Part shown: positions 1 through 8,665 of the stretch, in pieces
How positions within the stretch are numbered: position 1 is the first letter of the stretch
How the letters are laid out: the number at the start of each line of letters is the position of its first letter
NCBI GenBank assembly: GCA_029820875.1
Contig: JALGUK010000004.1
Span: 1-31,578 of the forward strand
Direction: 5' to 3'
DNA from: Candidatus Zipacnadia bacterium
Lineage (GTDB): Bacteria; Armatimonadota; UBA5377; JALGUK01
Length of the DNA: 31,578 bases
Notes under the pieces: model-generated
Seen by the model: the letters and a program-made list of their open reading frames with translations, nothing else
Database searches by the model: none
Told to the model about the DNA's origin: nothing
Made by a program: the position numbers and the translations under genes

Positions 1-149
1 CCGCTGTCGAGAAAGACGCTGTGAGGTTCGGACTGAAGCTGGCGATATGCGTCGCAGGCTGAAACAGACAAGTCAGTAGGCCGGACGATAATCTTGGGGG
101 CATAGTGCTGGTGGAGTGTAGCATTGAGCACCTCGTGTGAACTGGTCAC
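1..149 (-). CDS. N-terminus of a chorismate-utilising enzyme (PabB/TrpE-like), cut by window edge
   Basis: An open frame starts at GTG 149 and runs off the left edge; about 49 codons are visible. The GTG overlaps the purF stop in a GTGA arrangement, and GGAGG lies 5 nt upstream inside the purF end, so translation is probably coupled. The visible protein starts with VTSSHEVL and reaches SEPHSVFLDS, which resembles the segment where aminodeoxychorismate synthase component I or anthranilate synthase component I proteins read 'FLDSA' or 'LLESA'. That similarity is short and comes from memory. The catalytic chorismate-binding domain lies outside the window, so the assignment is tentative. If correct, folate or tryptophan precursor synthesis would be joined to the purine genes. 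Confidence 0.4.
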   Translation of the reverse strand, partial: MTSSHEVLNATLHQHYAPKIIVRPTDLSVSACDAYRQLQSEPHSVFLDS

Positions 150-1582
150 GGGGCCTCCTCCAGCTCGAATTTGGGCTTCGAGAGGTACTTGGGCACTTCA
201 ATCGGATAGCGCCCATTGAAACACGCGAAGCAGAACTTGTTCTTGGGAATGCCGATGGCCCGTGCCACGCCGTCGGAAGAGAGGTAGCCCAGGCTGTCCG
301 CGCCGAGATGCTTCCGTATGCTCTCGACGCTCATGCGGGCCGCGATGAGCTCGGACCTGCCCGCCGATGTGTCTATGCCGTAAAAGCACGGCCATCGCAC
401 CGGCGGGGAGCTGATACGTACGTGAACCTCCTTGGCTCCCGAATCGCGCAGGAGCCGCACCTCCGGCGCCGTGGTAGTGCCCCGCACAATGGAGTCGTCC
501 ACCACCACGAGCCGCTTCCCGCGGATTGCGTCGCGCAGGGGGGTCAGCTTCATAGTGACGCCCATCTCCCGCATCCGCTGGTCGGGCTGGATGAACGTGC
601 GGTGAATGTAACGGTTTTTGATGAAGCCTTCACCGAAGGGGATTTTTGAGACCTCGGCGAAGCCGATTGCGGCCGGGATGCCCGTTTCCGGTATCGGAAT
701 GACCATATCGGCTTCGACCGGATGCTCCTGGGCCAGCATGTGCCCCATCCGGCGGCGGCACTCATAGAGTGACTTCCCGTAGATGTACGAGTCGGGGCGG
801 GCAAAGTAGATGAATTCAAACACACATACAGCGGGCCTTCGAGGTGCAATCGCCTGAATCTCCCGCAAGCCGTTTTCATCCAGGACGACAATTTCCCCCG
901 GCTGAACCTCCCGAATGAATCGTGCGCCGATAACGTCAAGAGCGCAAGTCTCCGAGGCGACCACCCAACCGATGTCATTGAACTGGCCCAGACACAGCGG
1001 CCGGACGCCGGACGGGTCCCGGAAAGCTATCGCCTTGTCCTTGGCCAATAAAACGGCGGAGTAAACGCCTTTGAGGCGTTTCATCGCATTGGCGACGGAT
1101 TCCTCGACCGTGCTGCCGGGTGAATGCGCGATACTCCCGAGGATTATCTCGCTGTCGCTGGTGCTGTGAAAGGAAACACCCTCGTCATTGAGCTTCCTTC
1201 GAAGCCCCTTGGGGTTGACAAGATTACCGTTGTGGGCCAGTGCAAGTGTCCCGTGCGGGCTTTCGGTGACCATCGGCTGCGCATTTACAAAGCTAGTGCG
1301 GCCGGTCGTTGAATAGCGAACGTGCCCTATGGCAATATGCCCCTTCAACCTCCCGAGGCGTTCCTCGTTGAAGACCTGATTGACCAGTCCCATATCCTTG
1401 TCAACGATTACACCTCGGCTGTCGCCTACAGCGATGCCTGCGCTTTCCTGGCCGCGATGCTGCAAGGCGAATAGGCCGAAAAAGGTCGCTCGCGCTGCGT
1501 CAATTCCCCGGCCATAAACAGCAAAAACGCCACATTGATCACGCCAGTAAACAGCACGCTCTCCCGGGCATTGGTCCGTCAT
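146..1582 (-). CDS. purF: Amidophosphoribosyltransferase (glutamine PRPP amidotransferase)
   Basis: This enzyme catalyses the first committed step of purine synthesis, making phosphoribosylamine from PRPP and glutamine in the cytoplasm. The protein has 478 residues, normal for the family. Cys17 in QCGVFAVYG is the expected N-terminal nucleophile of the Ntn glutaminase domain, so the first 16 residues would be a propeptide. HNGNL near residue 117 is typical of the glutaminase site. The PRPP-binding loop VVVDDSIVRGTTT is at 359-371. Cys253, Cys399, Cys451 and Cys454 (FCFAC) match the [4Fe-4S] ligand pattern of Bacillus-type enzymes. The frame stays open upstream to 1861, but that part runs through purE and is not PurF-like. 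ATG 1582 is chosen, with GAGGAG about 10 nt upstream. purE ends 49 bp upstream. Confidence 0.96.
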   Translation of the reverse strand: MTDQCPGERAVYWRDQCGVFAVYGRGIDAARATFFGLFALQHRGQESAGIAVGDSRGVIVDKDMGLVNQVFNEERLGRLKGHIAIGHVRYSTTGRTSFVNAQPMVTESPHGTLALAHNGNLVNPKGLRRKLNDEGVSFHSTSDSEIILGSIAHSPGSTVEESVANAMKRLKGVYSAVLLAKDKAIAFRDPSGVRPLCLGQFNDIGWVVASETCALDVIGARFIREVQPGEIVVLDENGLREIQAIAPRRPAVCVFEFIYFARPDSYIYGKSLYECRRRMGHMLAQEHPVEADMVIPIPETGIPAAIGFAEVSKIPFGEGFIKNRYIHRTFIQPDQRMREMGVTMKLTPLRDAIRGKRLVVVDDSIVRGTTTAPEVRLLRDSGAKEVHVRISSPPVRWPCFYGIDTSAGRSELIAARMSVESIRKHLGADSLGYLSSDGVARAIGIPKNKFCFACFNGRYPIEVPKYLSKPKFELEEAP

Positions 1583-1631
1583 TAGAAGTACACTCCTCGC
1601 ATCAAACCTGCCGATCCACAAAAGCCTACGG

Positions 1632-2147
1632 CTACAACTGTCTGGCCTTGGCTTCGATCTCTTCGGCCATTTTCCGACGGAACTGATGTAAGCGCTCGCG
1701 AATTTTTTCGTCGCCCAGTGCCAGTATCTCGGTTGCAAGGATACCCGCGTTCTTGGCCCCATTGATTGCAACGGTCGCCACCGGCACCCCGCTGGGCATC
1801 TGAACAATGGAGTAAAGTGCGTCCGCACCCGACAGCGGAGAGCTGGCGATGGGAACCCCAATGACTGGAATTGTTGTCATCGCCGCCAGGACTCCCGGCA
1901 AGTGAGCGGCACCGCCTGCGCCGGCGATAATCACCTTCAGACCTCGCTCCTGGGCTGTGCGAGCGAACTCGAAGGCCCGCTCAGGCGTTCGATGGGCGGA
2001 GATGATGTTCATCTCATAGGTGATTCCCATCTCATCAAGAACGTCGGCTGCCTTCTGCATAATCGGCAGATCGGAGTCACTTCCCATCAAGACGGCGACC
2101 GACAAATCTATCACCTGCCATGGCGGATTAGTAATAACAACCTGCAT
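1632..2147 (-). CDS. purE: N5-carboxyaminoimidazole ribonucleotide mutase (class I PurE)
   Basis: PurE converts N5-CAIR to CAIR in purine synthesis. The 171-residue protein carries the family signatures [22 protein letters not shown] (with the catalytic His) and [12 protein letters not shown], and it has class I spacing. ATG 2147 lies 3 nt after the purD stop codon, so the two are likely translationally coupled. This start gives about 15 residues before the usual '[10 protein letters not shown]' beginning. An internal TTG near 2105, with GGCAGGTG upstream, is a possible shorter start. PurK, the usual partner that makes N5-CAIR, is not in the window. Confidence 0.95.
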   Translation of the reverse strand: MQVVITNPPWQVIDLSVAVLMGSDSDLPIMQKAADVLDEMGITYEMNIISAHRTPERAFEFARTAQERGLKVIIAGAGGAAHLPGVLAAMTTIPVIGVPIASSPLSGADALYSIVQMPSGVPVATVAINGAKNAGILATEILALGDEKIRERLHQFRRKMAEEIEAKARQL

Positions 2148-2150
2148 GCG

Positions 2151-3428
2151 CTATTTCAGAACCCGATGAGCGATGTCCCGGCGATAGTACATACCGTCGA
2201 AGTGAATCCTATCCACCGCCTCATATGCGCGCCGGACAGTTGCCTCAAAATCGGGGCCGAGAGCTGTCACCCCCAGAACCCGCCCCCCGTTGGTGACGAT
2301 TTGGCCGTTGTTTTCGGCTGTCCCTGCATGGAATACGACTACGTCCTCCATGCGCACCACCTCATCCAGGCCGCTAATCGGCTTCCCCTTCTCATAATGC
2401 CCGGGATAGCCGCCCGACGCCACCACCACGCACACGCACTTGTCATCGCTCCAGCGAACGTCACCCGCCCCCAGGTCCGCCAGAGAGCCGTCAGTCGCCG
2501 CGAGGAGAATGTCTACAAGGTCGCTTTGCAATCGCGGCAGGACTACCTGTGTCTCCGGATCGCCGAACCGGCAGTTGTACTCCAGAACCTTCGGCCCGTC
2601 GTCGGTCAGCATCAGCCCGCCGTACAATACACCGGTGTACGGGTAACCTTCTTCAGCCATGGCCGCAAGAGTGGGGGAGATGATGGTGTCGAGGATTTCC
2701 TGCATGAGGCTGTCAGAGACAGCGGGCACCGGCGAGTAACAGCCCATGCCGCCCGTATTAGGCCCCTGGTCTCCATCCAGAGCGCGTTTGTGGTCCTGGG
2801 ATGGCACCATCGGCACGAAGTTCTCGCCGTCGGCGAAAACCTTTATGGAACACTCCGGCCCGGTCAGGCGCTCCTCCACGAGGCATTGGTCTCCTGCCGC
2901 TCCGAACGCCTTCTCGACCATGATGAGGTCCACAGCACGCTCGGCTTCATCCAACTCTTCGCACACCAGAGCGCCTTTGCCCAGCGCATTTCCGTCCGCC
3001 TTGACCACTACCGGGGGACCAACAGCCCGGATATAGTCCTTTGCGGAATCCGGGTCATCAAAGACTTTAAAATCGGCCGCGGGTATGCCGTACTTGGCGA
3101 ACAGCCGTTTGGCGAAAACCTTGCTCCCCTCAATTCGGGCTGCGGCAGCAGTCGGGCCGAAAATCCGGAGGCCCCGGCGGCGGAACTCATCCACGATGCC
3201 AGCAATCAAGGGCGCCTCAGGTCCGGGGATGGTGAGATCAATTGACTGTGCCTGTGCGAAATCCGCGAGGCCGGAGATGTCTTCGGCAGTGATAGGCACA
3301 CACTCCACCTGCTGGGCTATCCCAGCGTTACCTGGGGCGCAGAACAGCTTAGTCACCTTGTTACTTTGGACGAGCTTCCACACGAGGGCATGCTCTCGGC
3401 CACCGGAGCCGATGACGAGAATCTTCAC
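2151..3428 (-). CDS. purD: Phosphoribosylamine-glycine ligase (GARS)
   Basis: PurD joins phosphoribosylamine and glycine with ATP, the second purine step, so it acts directly on the PurF product. The 425-residue length is typical. The N-terminus MKILVIGSGGREHALVWKL is the classic GARS N-domain. The ATP-grasp domain follows, with PVVVKADGNALGKGALV near 135-155, the family-typical GDQGPNTGGMGCYSPVP, and YNCRFGDPETQ holding metal-binding acidic residues. The start is GTG 3428, with an overlapping GGAGGAGG 4-5 nt upstream. purE follows 3 nt after its stop. The upstream neighbour, the broken dnaB frame, ends 36 bp away on the same strand, so all are probably co-transcribed. Confidence 0.97.
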   Translation of the reverse strand: MKILVIGSGGREHALVWKLVQSNKVTKLFCAPGNAGIAQQVECVPITAEDISGLADFAQAQSIDLTIPGPEAPLIAGIVDEFRRRGLRIFGPTAAAARIEGSKVFAKRLFAKYGIPAADFKVFDDPDSAKDYIRAVGPPVVVKADGNALGKGALVCEELDEAERAVDLIMVEKAFGAAGDQCLVEERLTGPECSIKVFADGENFVPMVPSQDHKRALDGDQGPNTGGMGCYSPVPAVSDSLMQEILDTIISPTLAAMAEEGYPYTGVLYGGLMLTDDGPKVLEYNCRFGDPETQVVLPRLQSDLVDILLAATDGSLADLGAGDVRWSDDKCVCVVVASGGYPGHYEKGKPISGLDEVVRMEDVVVFHAGTAENNGQIVTNGGRVLGVTALGPDFEATVRRAYEAVDRIHFDGMYYRRDIAHRVLK

Positions 3429-3464
3429 GTGAACCTCCTCCGCTCGAGGTAGTCGGGATTGAAG

Positions 3465-4809
3465 TTACTGGTCGGGTGCGCGTGCCGTCATCTCACCGAA
3501 GCGGCGATAAGTCCGCTTGAACACGAGGTCAATCGTACCGGTGGGCCCGTTTCGATGCTTCCCGATGATAAGCTCAGCGGGGTCGCCGTCATCGCTTGCA
3601 GGTGAAAGCGTCTCCGCAGCGTCCTGCTGTCGAGTCCTGTAGTAGCTGTCGCGATAGATGAACATGACAAGGTCGGCCTCCGCTTCGATAGACCCACTCT
3701 CGGCGAGGTCGGACAGAATCGGCCGCTTGTTTTCGCGCCGTTCCACCTGCCGATTGAGCTGAGAGAGGACCACTACGGGAATCTCCAGCTCGCGGGCCAT
3801 GCTCTTGAGGCCGCGGGCGATTTCGGAGATTTCCTCGAAGCGGCTGTCGGTCTTCCCGAACCCGGTGGCAAGCTGCAGATAATCCACGACAAGCAGGCCG
3901 ACGTCGTGTTCCGCTTTCAGACGCCGCGCCTTAGCCATCATCTCCATTATCGATGTCGTCGATATATATCGGAGCCTTGTACAACTTGTCCGCCGCGCGC
4001 GCGATTCTCTTCCAATCGGCGGCTTTGAGGCGACCGCGCCTCAACCGCGACGAGTCCACACTGGCCTCCGAGCACAACATACCCTCCACGAGCTGCTCCT
4101 TGGACATTTCCAGACTGAATATCCCGACGGGGATATTCTTGTTCACCGCCAGTGACGTCTTCCCCATGGATGGACGTCCAGCGATGATGGTCAGTTCCGA
4201 CTTCTGGAAACCGGATGTCCAATCGTCGAGAATGGCCAGGCCCGTGGGCACACCGCGCGTGAAGCCTTCATCGCGCTGGTGCTGGTCAAACCGATCGAAC
4301 GCTTCCTTGACGAGGGTGCCGATTTCTCGGAACTCGCGGGTGATTTTTTTCTGAGCGATGTCGAAGATGAGTCGTTCGGCGCTATCGACAGTTGATGCGA
4401 CGTCGGCCGGGTCTTCGTAGCCCATGGCGGTGATGCGGGAACCGGCTTGGATGAGCTTGCGAAGGGTAGACTTGTCCTCGACAATCTTCGCGTAACGCGT
4501 CACATGTGCGGCTGTGGGCACAGAATCAATGAGCGCCGCGAGGTATGCGGTTCCACCAACGTCGTCAAGCTGCTCGAGGCGGCGAAGCTCTGCCGTGACC
4601 GTCACCATGTCCACCGGTTCATGGCGCTCGAAGACGTTGCGGATGGCCCTGAAGATTATTTTATGCGCGTCGCGGTAAAAGTCCTCCGGCTGCAACATCT
4701 GAAGGCAGGAGATTACCGCATCGGATTCAATGAGCATGGACCCGAGAGCCGCCTGCTCTGCGTGCAAGTCCTGGGGTGGAACCATATCTTTCGTCGGCAC
4801 CGCTTCCAT
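3465..4809 (-). pseudogene. dnaB: Replicative DNA helicase DnaB, frameshifted and internally deleted
   Basis: The gene reads as two open frames. The first starts at ATG 4809 (AGGAG upstream; TTG 4839 also possible) and ends at 3931. It holds the DnaB N-domain (DLHAEQAALGSML), the linker and Walker A GRPSMGKTS. The second, open from about 3956 to 3465, holds MEMMAKARRL, Walker B LLVVDYLQL, SQLNRQVERR and SGSIEAEADLVMF, all typical DnaB. At 3955/3954 the sequence leaves IYIDD and changes frame. The usual DDTPGISIMEM stretch lacks about 4 residues, consistent with an 11-nt loss. A second gap at 4140/4141 is in frame: about 9-10 residues expected between SLAVN and KNIPVGIF are missing. As written, the main product is about 292 residues, without Walker B. 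DnaB is normally essential, so an assembly error, a second copy or recent decay are all possible. Confidence 0.85.
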
Positions 4810-4866
4810 GTCCCCTGCGCTCCTTGGAACGTTCGCCAAATCCGAAGTCGTCCTTTCGGACTCCTA

Positions 4867-5433
4867 TTATTGCGGTTCTCCGGGCGAATCCTCAGGCTCC
4901 CCAGACTCTTCAGGCTCTCCAGATTCCGCACCCTCTTGAGCCGGTTGTTGCTCCTGCGTTTCCTCCGCTTTGCCCTCCTGCGGCGCGGAATCGCTGACGA
5001 CGGTCAATGCCAGTTCGCCCGGAACATCCGGGTGAGGGCGGACAGTAATCAGATAGGAGCCTGTATGCCGAATCGGTTCGTGTAACTCTATCTGCCGGCG
5101 ATCCAGGTGGACCCCGATCTCCTCCTCAATCAACTCGGCGATGTGCTGAGATGTAATCCTTCCGTGCAGCCGACCCTCCTCGCTGGCCTTCCTCCGGATC
5201 GTGATGGGATGGGCGTGAATACGCTGGATCGTCTCCTCGGCAGCCTGGCGAGCGCGCTCGCGCTTGCTCTCAAGAGATGCACGGCGCCTTTCAATGTCCC
5301 TGAGCGCCCCACGGCTTGCTTCCACGGCGAGGCCGCGCGGCAGTAAATAGTTGCGAGCGTAGCCACGGGCGACTTCAACCACTTCTCCCTCCGCTCCGAG
5401 GCGGGCCACGTCTCTGGTTAAAATTATACGCAT
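4867..5433 (-). CDS. rplI: Large-subunit ribosomal protein bL9 with acidic C-terminal tail
   Basis: bL9 binds 23S rRNA. The N-domain MRIILTRDVARLGAEGEVVE with the GYARNYLLPRGLA motif is canonical, followed by the charged connecting helix (45-75) and the C-domain to about residue 148. Most bL9 proteins stop there. This one continues with a low-complexity Glu/Pro/Ser/Gly/Gln tail from 149 to 188, ending in repeated SGEPEE/SGEPED units encoded by an 18-bp tandem duplication. The start ATG 5433 has GGAGG 7 nt upstream. It lies just upstream of dnaB, a common bacterial rplI-dnaB order. No strong promoter was recognised in the 73 bp between this gene and mlaD. Confidence 0.96.
   Translation of the reverse strand: MRIILTRDVARLGAEGEVVEVARGYARNYLLPRGLAVEASRGALRDIERRRASLESKRERARQAAEETIQRIHAHPITIRRKASEEGRLHGRITSQHIAELIEEEIGVHLDRRQIELHEPIRHTGSYLITVRPHPDVPGELALTVVSDSAPQEGKAEETQEQQPAQEGAESGEPEESGEPEDSPGEPQ
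4892..4927. repeat. Two-copy 18-bp tandem repeat in the rplI tail
   Basis: Two adjacent 18-bp units (4892-4909 and 4910-4927) differ at three positions. They encode the repeated Ser-Gly-Glu-Pro-Glu-Glu/Asp segment of the bL9 tail. The phase is in frame, so copy-number change would lengthen or shorten the tail without a frameshift. Confidence 0.8.
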
Positions 5434-5506
5434 CTTTCGTCCTCCTGCAGTCTATTCGGTTAGGGGAAACTGCCGTTGCGGACGGCCGTAATCGGTGCCG
5501 CTTTCG

Positions 5507-6847
5507 TCAATAGCGGACACTCGCGCCGACCACGAAATCATTGTCCTTGAATAATTTGTCAATCCCGACAAGCAAACGCCAATTTTCGTCCGTTCTGCGA
5601 CGGTAGAAACCCTTGACATCGAGCGTCAGGTCGTTGGGGTCATACAGTTCGGCGGTCAAATCCCACCGCGAATTGAGTACCCGGTCGTAACCCAACCCGA
5701 GCTTTGAGGCGATAAGGCCTGCACGGAGCCACTCTCCTTCTCTGAGACGCCTCGCCTGTTGGAGATTGAGCTTGTTGCTCTCGCCAATGTCGCGCCAGCC
5801 GAGAATATATCGGGATTCAGGATGCTTTTCTGACCACAGGGATACATTCACGTCCGTGCGCCATCGGCTGAGGTCAGGTGCATATTGCGTCATCAGGTCG
5901 GTGGATGTTTGAATTTGCGAGATGGACTGGACACTCGTATCCACCCGGCGAAGGATGTTCTCTCCGTGCTCTGCGGCGGCTTTCGCCGAGGTACTTGCCT
6001 CCCGGAGGTTTCCGACGGTCGTCCGCAGGTCCTGTTGCACCTTCTCGTCCGTCGTCAGGTCTTTGAGGCTCTCAACCATCTGGGCAGCATCCTCGCTGGC
6101 CTGACGGAGATTGGCAGCCATTTTAGTGACGTCCTCGGGTACAGGTGACTCCGCAACAACTGCTCGGACATGGGCCGCAGTCGCCTTAAGGTCCTCGGAG
6201 ACGGCGGCGAGATTCGACGCCATTGTCTGGATGTTCCCGCTACTTTCATCGGCGATTCGCGCCATTCTCTCGGCCAGTCTGGCGGCTTGCCTACTGGTCG
6301 CATTAAGATTCCTGACCATCTTCACTATGTTCTCGCGCAGGCTGATGCTGCCGGTGAGGGTCTCCAGATCCGTAGCGATTTTATTCAGCTTGTCCATGAT
6401 CTCGGATGCCCTGGGTACCAGTTCTCCAAGCTCCGGTTCTGTGCTACCTGGTACGACATCCCCGTCTTTGACAGGTTCCCCGGGCTTCTTGGCCCATTCA
6501 ATCTTTATGAATCGGTCCGCGATCAATAGGCCCGAACCGATGATATACCGGTCGTTCTTGTGAATAATCGCATTCCGGCGGACCCTGACACGAATCGCCG
6601 CATGGCGGCTAGGGTACTCGGGAAACTGCTTGAGTTCGACGGCCGTTGCCTTCCCGATTTCAACTCCTGCAAGTCTGACCGGTGCACCAGGCTGAATACC
6701 CCGCGCGTCAGAGAAAACGATATAGAACTCCTTGCTCCGCCAGCCGATTCCGAACTGTGTCAGGTAGATAAGCAATCCGACAGCGATTGCCACACCCAAT
6801 ATCACGATCGCGCCGACCTTCGCCCGCGATCCATCCATGCCGCTCAT
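5507..6847 (-). CDS. mlaD: MlaD-type MCE protein with predicted C-terminal beta-barrel
   Basis: This is the substrate-channel protein of the Mla phospholipid transporter. Of its 446 residues, 11-33 form one membrane anchor. Residues 38-120 are an MCE domain (ARGIQPGAPVRLAGVEIGK is typical). Residues 140-320 are a long Ala/Arg/Glu/Met-rich helical region, and 328-446 look like amphipathic beta strands. About eight or nine strands can be drawn, for example RTDVNVSLW, WLRAGLIAS, SRWDLTAELY, LTLDVKGFY and the last, DFVVGASVRY, which ends in an aromatic residue as outer-membrane barrels do. This matches the MCE-helix-barrel plan known from Veillonella MlaD, thought to span the whole envelope. ATG 6847 has AAGGA 6 nt upstream and follows the mlaF stop by 9 nt. 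ATG 6838 is an alternative. Confidence 0.9.
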   Translation of the reverse strand: MSGMDGSRAKVGAIVILGVAIAVGLLIYLTQFGIGWRSKEFYIVFSDARGIQPGAPVRLAGVEIGKATAVELKQFPEYPSRHAAIRVRVRRNAIIHKNDRYIIGSGLLIADRFIKIEWAKKPGEPVKDGDVVPGSTEPELGELVPRASEIMDKLNKIATDLETLTGSISLRENIVKMVRNLNATSRQAARLAERMARIADESSGNIQTMASNLAAVSEDLKATAAHVRAVVAESPVPEDVTKMAANLRQASEDAAQMVESLKDLTTDEKVQQDLRTTVGNLREASTSAKAAAEHGENILRRVDTSVQSISQIQTSTDLMTQYAPDLSRWRTDVNVSLWSEKHPESRYILGWRDIGESNKLNLQQARRLREGEWLRAGLIASKLGLGYDRVLNSRWDLTAELYDPNDLTLDVKGFYRRRTDENWRLLVGIDKLFKDNDFVVGASVRY

Positions 6848-6856
6848 CTCCAGTCC

Positions 6857-7654
6857 TTAGCCATACAGCGGATGTAATACCCCTGCGGCACAGGACTTGC
6901 TGCTTTCGTGCTTCGGTAATATCGGTCCATCCGGGCGTCCGTCAAGAAACTGTTGTAAGGCCTCATCACTGGTTTCGCGCAGTTGCATCGGCGTGCCGAC
7001 GGCGCGGATTCGTCCCTCATGAAGGAATGCTACGCGGTCGGCGATAGCGAAGACATTGCGGACATGGTGCGATACCACGACCGACGTAACGCCGAATTGA
7101 TCGCGAAGACGTACGATGAGTTCGTCTATAAGTCCCGCCATAACGGGGTCCAGCCCGCTGGACGGCTCGTCATAAAGCATTATCTGGGGCCTCATCACTA
7201 TCGCCCGCGCTATGCCGACCCGCTTGCGCATTCCACCGGACAGTTCTGCAGGCAGTAGATGCTGCGTGCCTGCCATACCGACCAACTCTAACGCCTGAGC
7301 CACGCTCTCCTGAATTTCGGCTTCGGACATCTTGCGATGCTGCCGCAGCCCAAATGCCACGTTTTCGGCAACAGTCAGAGAGTCAAAAAGGGCGCCATAC
7401 TGAAAAACAAGCCCGATTTTCTCCCTAATTTTATTCAGCTCGAATTCCGACAGCCCGCTCATCGGTTTCCCGAAGACTGTAACCTCTCCGGCAGTCGGCC
7501 GGAGAAGACCCATAATCAGCTTCAGTAGCGTTGACTTGCCGCTGCCGGACAGCCCCATAACGGCCATAATCTCGGCACGCCGCACGTGCAACTCAACGCC
7601 GTTGAGAATTCTCTGGCCGTTGATATGGTACTGGAGCTTGTCCAGATTAATCAA
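6857..7654 (-). CDS. mlaF: Mla phospholipid ABC transporter ATP-binding protein
   Basis: This is the cytoplasmic ATPase energising MlaE and MlaD. The 265-residue protein has Walker A GLSGSGKST (about 35-43), a Q-loop at VFQYGALFDSLTV, the signature LSGGMRKRVGIARA, Walker B IMLYDEPSSGLDP and the H-loop histidine in VVSHHVRNVF. The usual SHD reads SHH here, but the switch His itself is kept. The combination LFDSLTV and GMRKRV is typical of the MlaF/Ttg2A branch. The start is TTG 7654: an in-frame stop lies 2 codons upstream, and GGTGAG is 4 nt upstream. The gap to mlaE (146 bp) is long for an operon, but no separate promoter was recognised in it. Confidence 0.95.
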   Translation of the reverse strand: MINLDKLQYHINGQRILNGVELHVRRAEIMAVMGLSGSGKSTLLKLIMGLLRPTAGEVTVFGKPMSGLSEFELNKIREKIGLVFQYGALFDSLTVAENVAFGLRQHRKMSEAEIQESVAQALELVGMAGTQHLLPAELSGGMRKRVGIARAIVMRPQIMLYDEPSSGLDPVMAGLIDELIVRLRDQFGVTSVVVSHHVRNVFAIADRVAFLHEGRIRAVGTPMQLRETSDEALQQFLDGRPDGPILPKHESSKSCAAGVLHPLYG

Positions 7655-7800
7655 ATCTCACCGCGCCTCCGCAATAATCACTGGCGACTTTGGTGACGAT
7701 AGCTTCAGCCCCTTACAGCATCACCCGAGGAATGAGCGAAAGGCACCTGGCAGGATGGATGCCTGATTGTAATGCCCCGGTGCGGGCGGTCGGAACTCTT

Positions 7801-8577
7801 TCACCTGGGTGGAAAAAGCAGGATGGTAAGCACCAAGTCCGCTATGTAGATAAGCATGATACAAAGCACGACCGAGTTAGTCGTTGCATGTCCAACACCC
7901 TTAGCACCGCGCTCCGCCGCAAACCCCTGATGACACGAGACAATTGCTATTATGACGGCGAAGACCACGCTCTTTATGAACCCGCTTGCAAATGACCAGT
8001 ATTTGAAATTACGCGCGATCGACGCCGCGAAAACCTCGTAAGAAACCCCGAACGGCATCGCAGAAACAAATCCCCCGGCCAGTCCAACTATATCCGCATA
8101 AAGCGTAAGCAATGGCAACATAAACAGGGATGCCAGCAACCGCGGAACAACGAGATACTGTACCGGGCTTGTCGCCAGAGCGCGCAACGCGTCAAGCTGC
8201 TCAGTGACCTTCATAGTTCCCAGCTCGGCCGCCATCGCTGAGCCTGCCCGCGCTGCAACCACGATAGCAGTTAGTGTAGGTGCCATCTCACGGAACGTCG
8301 CCTCCGCTACCATTGCCCCAATAAGCCCCCTCACCCCGAAACGAACGAAGAGGCCGGCGGTATGGTAAGAAAGGACCATCCCGCTGAACGCAATGGTCAC
8401 CAGGACTACCGGCAGCGAGTTGACACCTACCGTTGCCATCTGTTGCACGGTCAACCGCCAATTGACTGACCCGCGCAGCACATAAAAGACAGCTTCACCA
8501 AGCAGCGTCCATGCCTCGCCGACGAAACTCAGCACGCTGTTAACTCGAGCACCGACGGATGCGAGAAGGCGCTCCAT
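7801..8577 (-). CDS. mlaE: Mla phospholipid ABC transporter permease
   Basis: This inner-membrane permease moves phospholipid between inner-membrane MlaFE and the MCE protein. It has 258 residues with an amphipathic N-terminus and about five or six membrane segments. The conserved MlaE core includes MAPTLTAIVVAARAGSAMAA and ELGTMKVTEQLDAL. The frame is open to 8646, but ATG 8577 is chosen because the promoter -10 (8618-8623) would otherwise lie inside the gene, and GAGAAAGG precedes this ATG. It is the first gene of mlaE-mlaF-mlaD. The soluble partners MlaB and MlaC of Proteobacteria are absent, as expected for barrel-tailed MlaD systems. Confidence 0.95.
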   Translation of the reverse strand: MERLLASVGARVNSVLSFVGEAWTLLGEAVFYVLRGSVNWRLTVQQMATVGVNSLPVVLVTIAFSGMVLSYHTAGLFVRFGVRGLIGAMVAEATFREMAPTLTAIVVAARAGSAMAAELGTMKVTEQLDALRALATSPVQYLVVPRLLASLFMLPLLTLYADIVGLAGGFVSAMPFGVSYEVFAASIARNFKYWSFASGFIKSVVFAVIIAIVSCHQGFAAERGAKGVGHATTNSVVLCIMLIYIADLVLTILLFPPR

Positions 8578-8617
8578 GGGCAAGCCTTTCTCAGTTGCTC
8601 CGGCAGGGATCGCAGGC

Positions 8618-8646
8618 ATTATAAGGCACCCGGCGGCGAATGTCAA
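8618..8646 (-). promoter_or_regulatory. Sigma70-type promoter of mlaEFD
   Basis: On the minus strand TTGACA (8641-8646) and TATAAT (8618-8623) are separated by exactly 17 bp, a perfect consensus. Predicted transcription begins near 8611, about 34 nt before the mlaE ATG. Confidence 0.85.
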
Positions 8647-8665
8647 TTGCAGGTTGGAGTGCGGG

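Noticed and set aside
1583..1861. Upstream extension of purF with 93 residues
   Set aside because: It overlaps purE in another frame, and the extension is not PurF-like. ATG 1582 places the nucleophile Cys at the right distance.
1902..3245. Plus-strand open frame of 447 codons opposite purE and purD
   Set aside because: It lies entirely antisense to well-identified genes and its protein has no recognisable motif. Long antisense frames arise from GC-biased codons.
3931..3956. Programmed ribosomal frameshift in dnaB
   Set aside because: No slippery heptamer or stimulatory structure was seen. A shift would still leave the missing residues at both sites.
4892..4927. CRISPR-like repeats
   Set aside because: Only two adjacent units without spacers, and both are inside rplI coding sequence.
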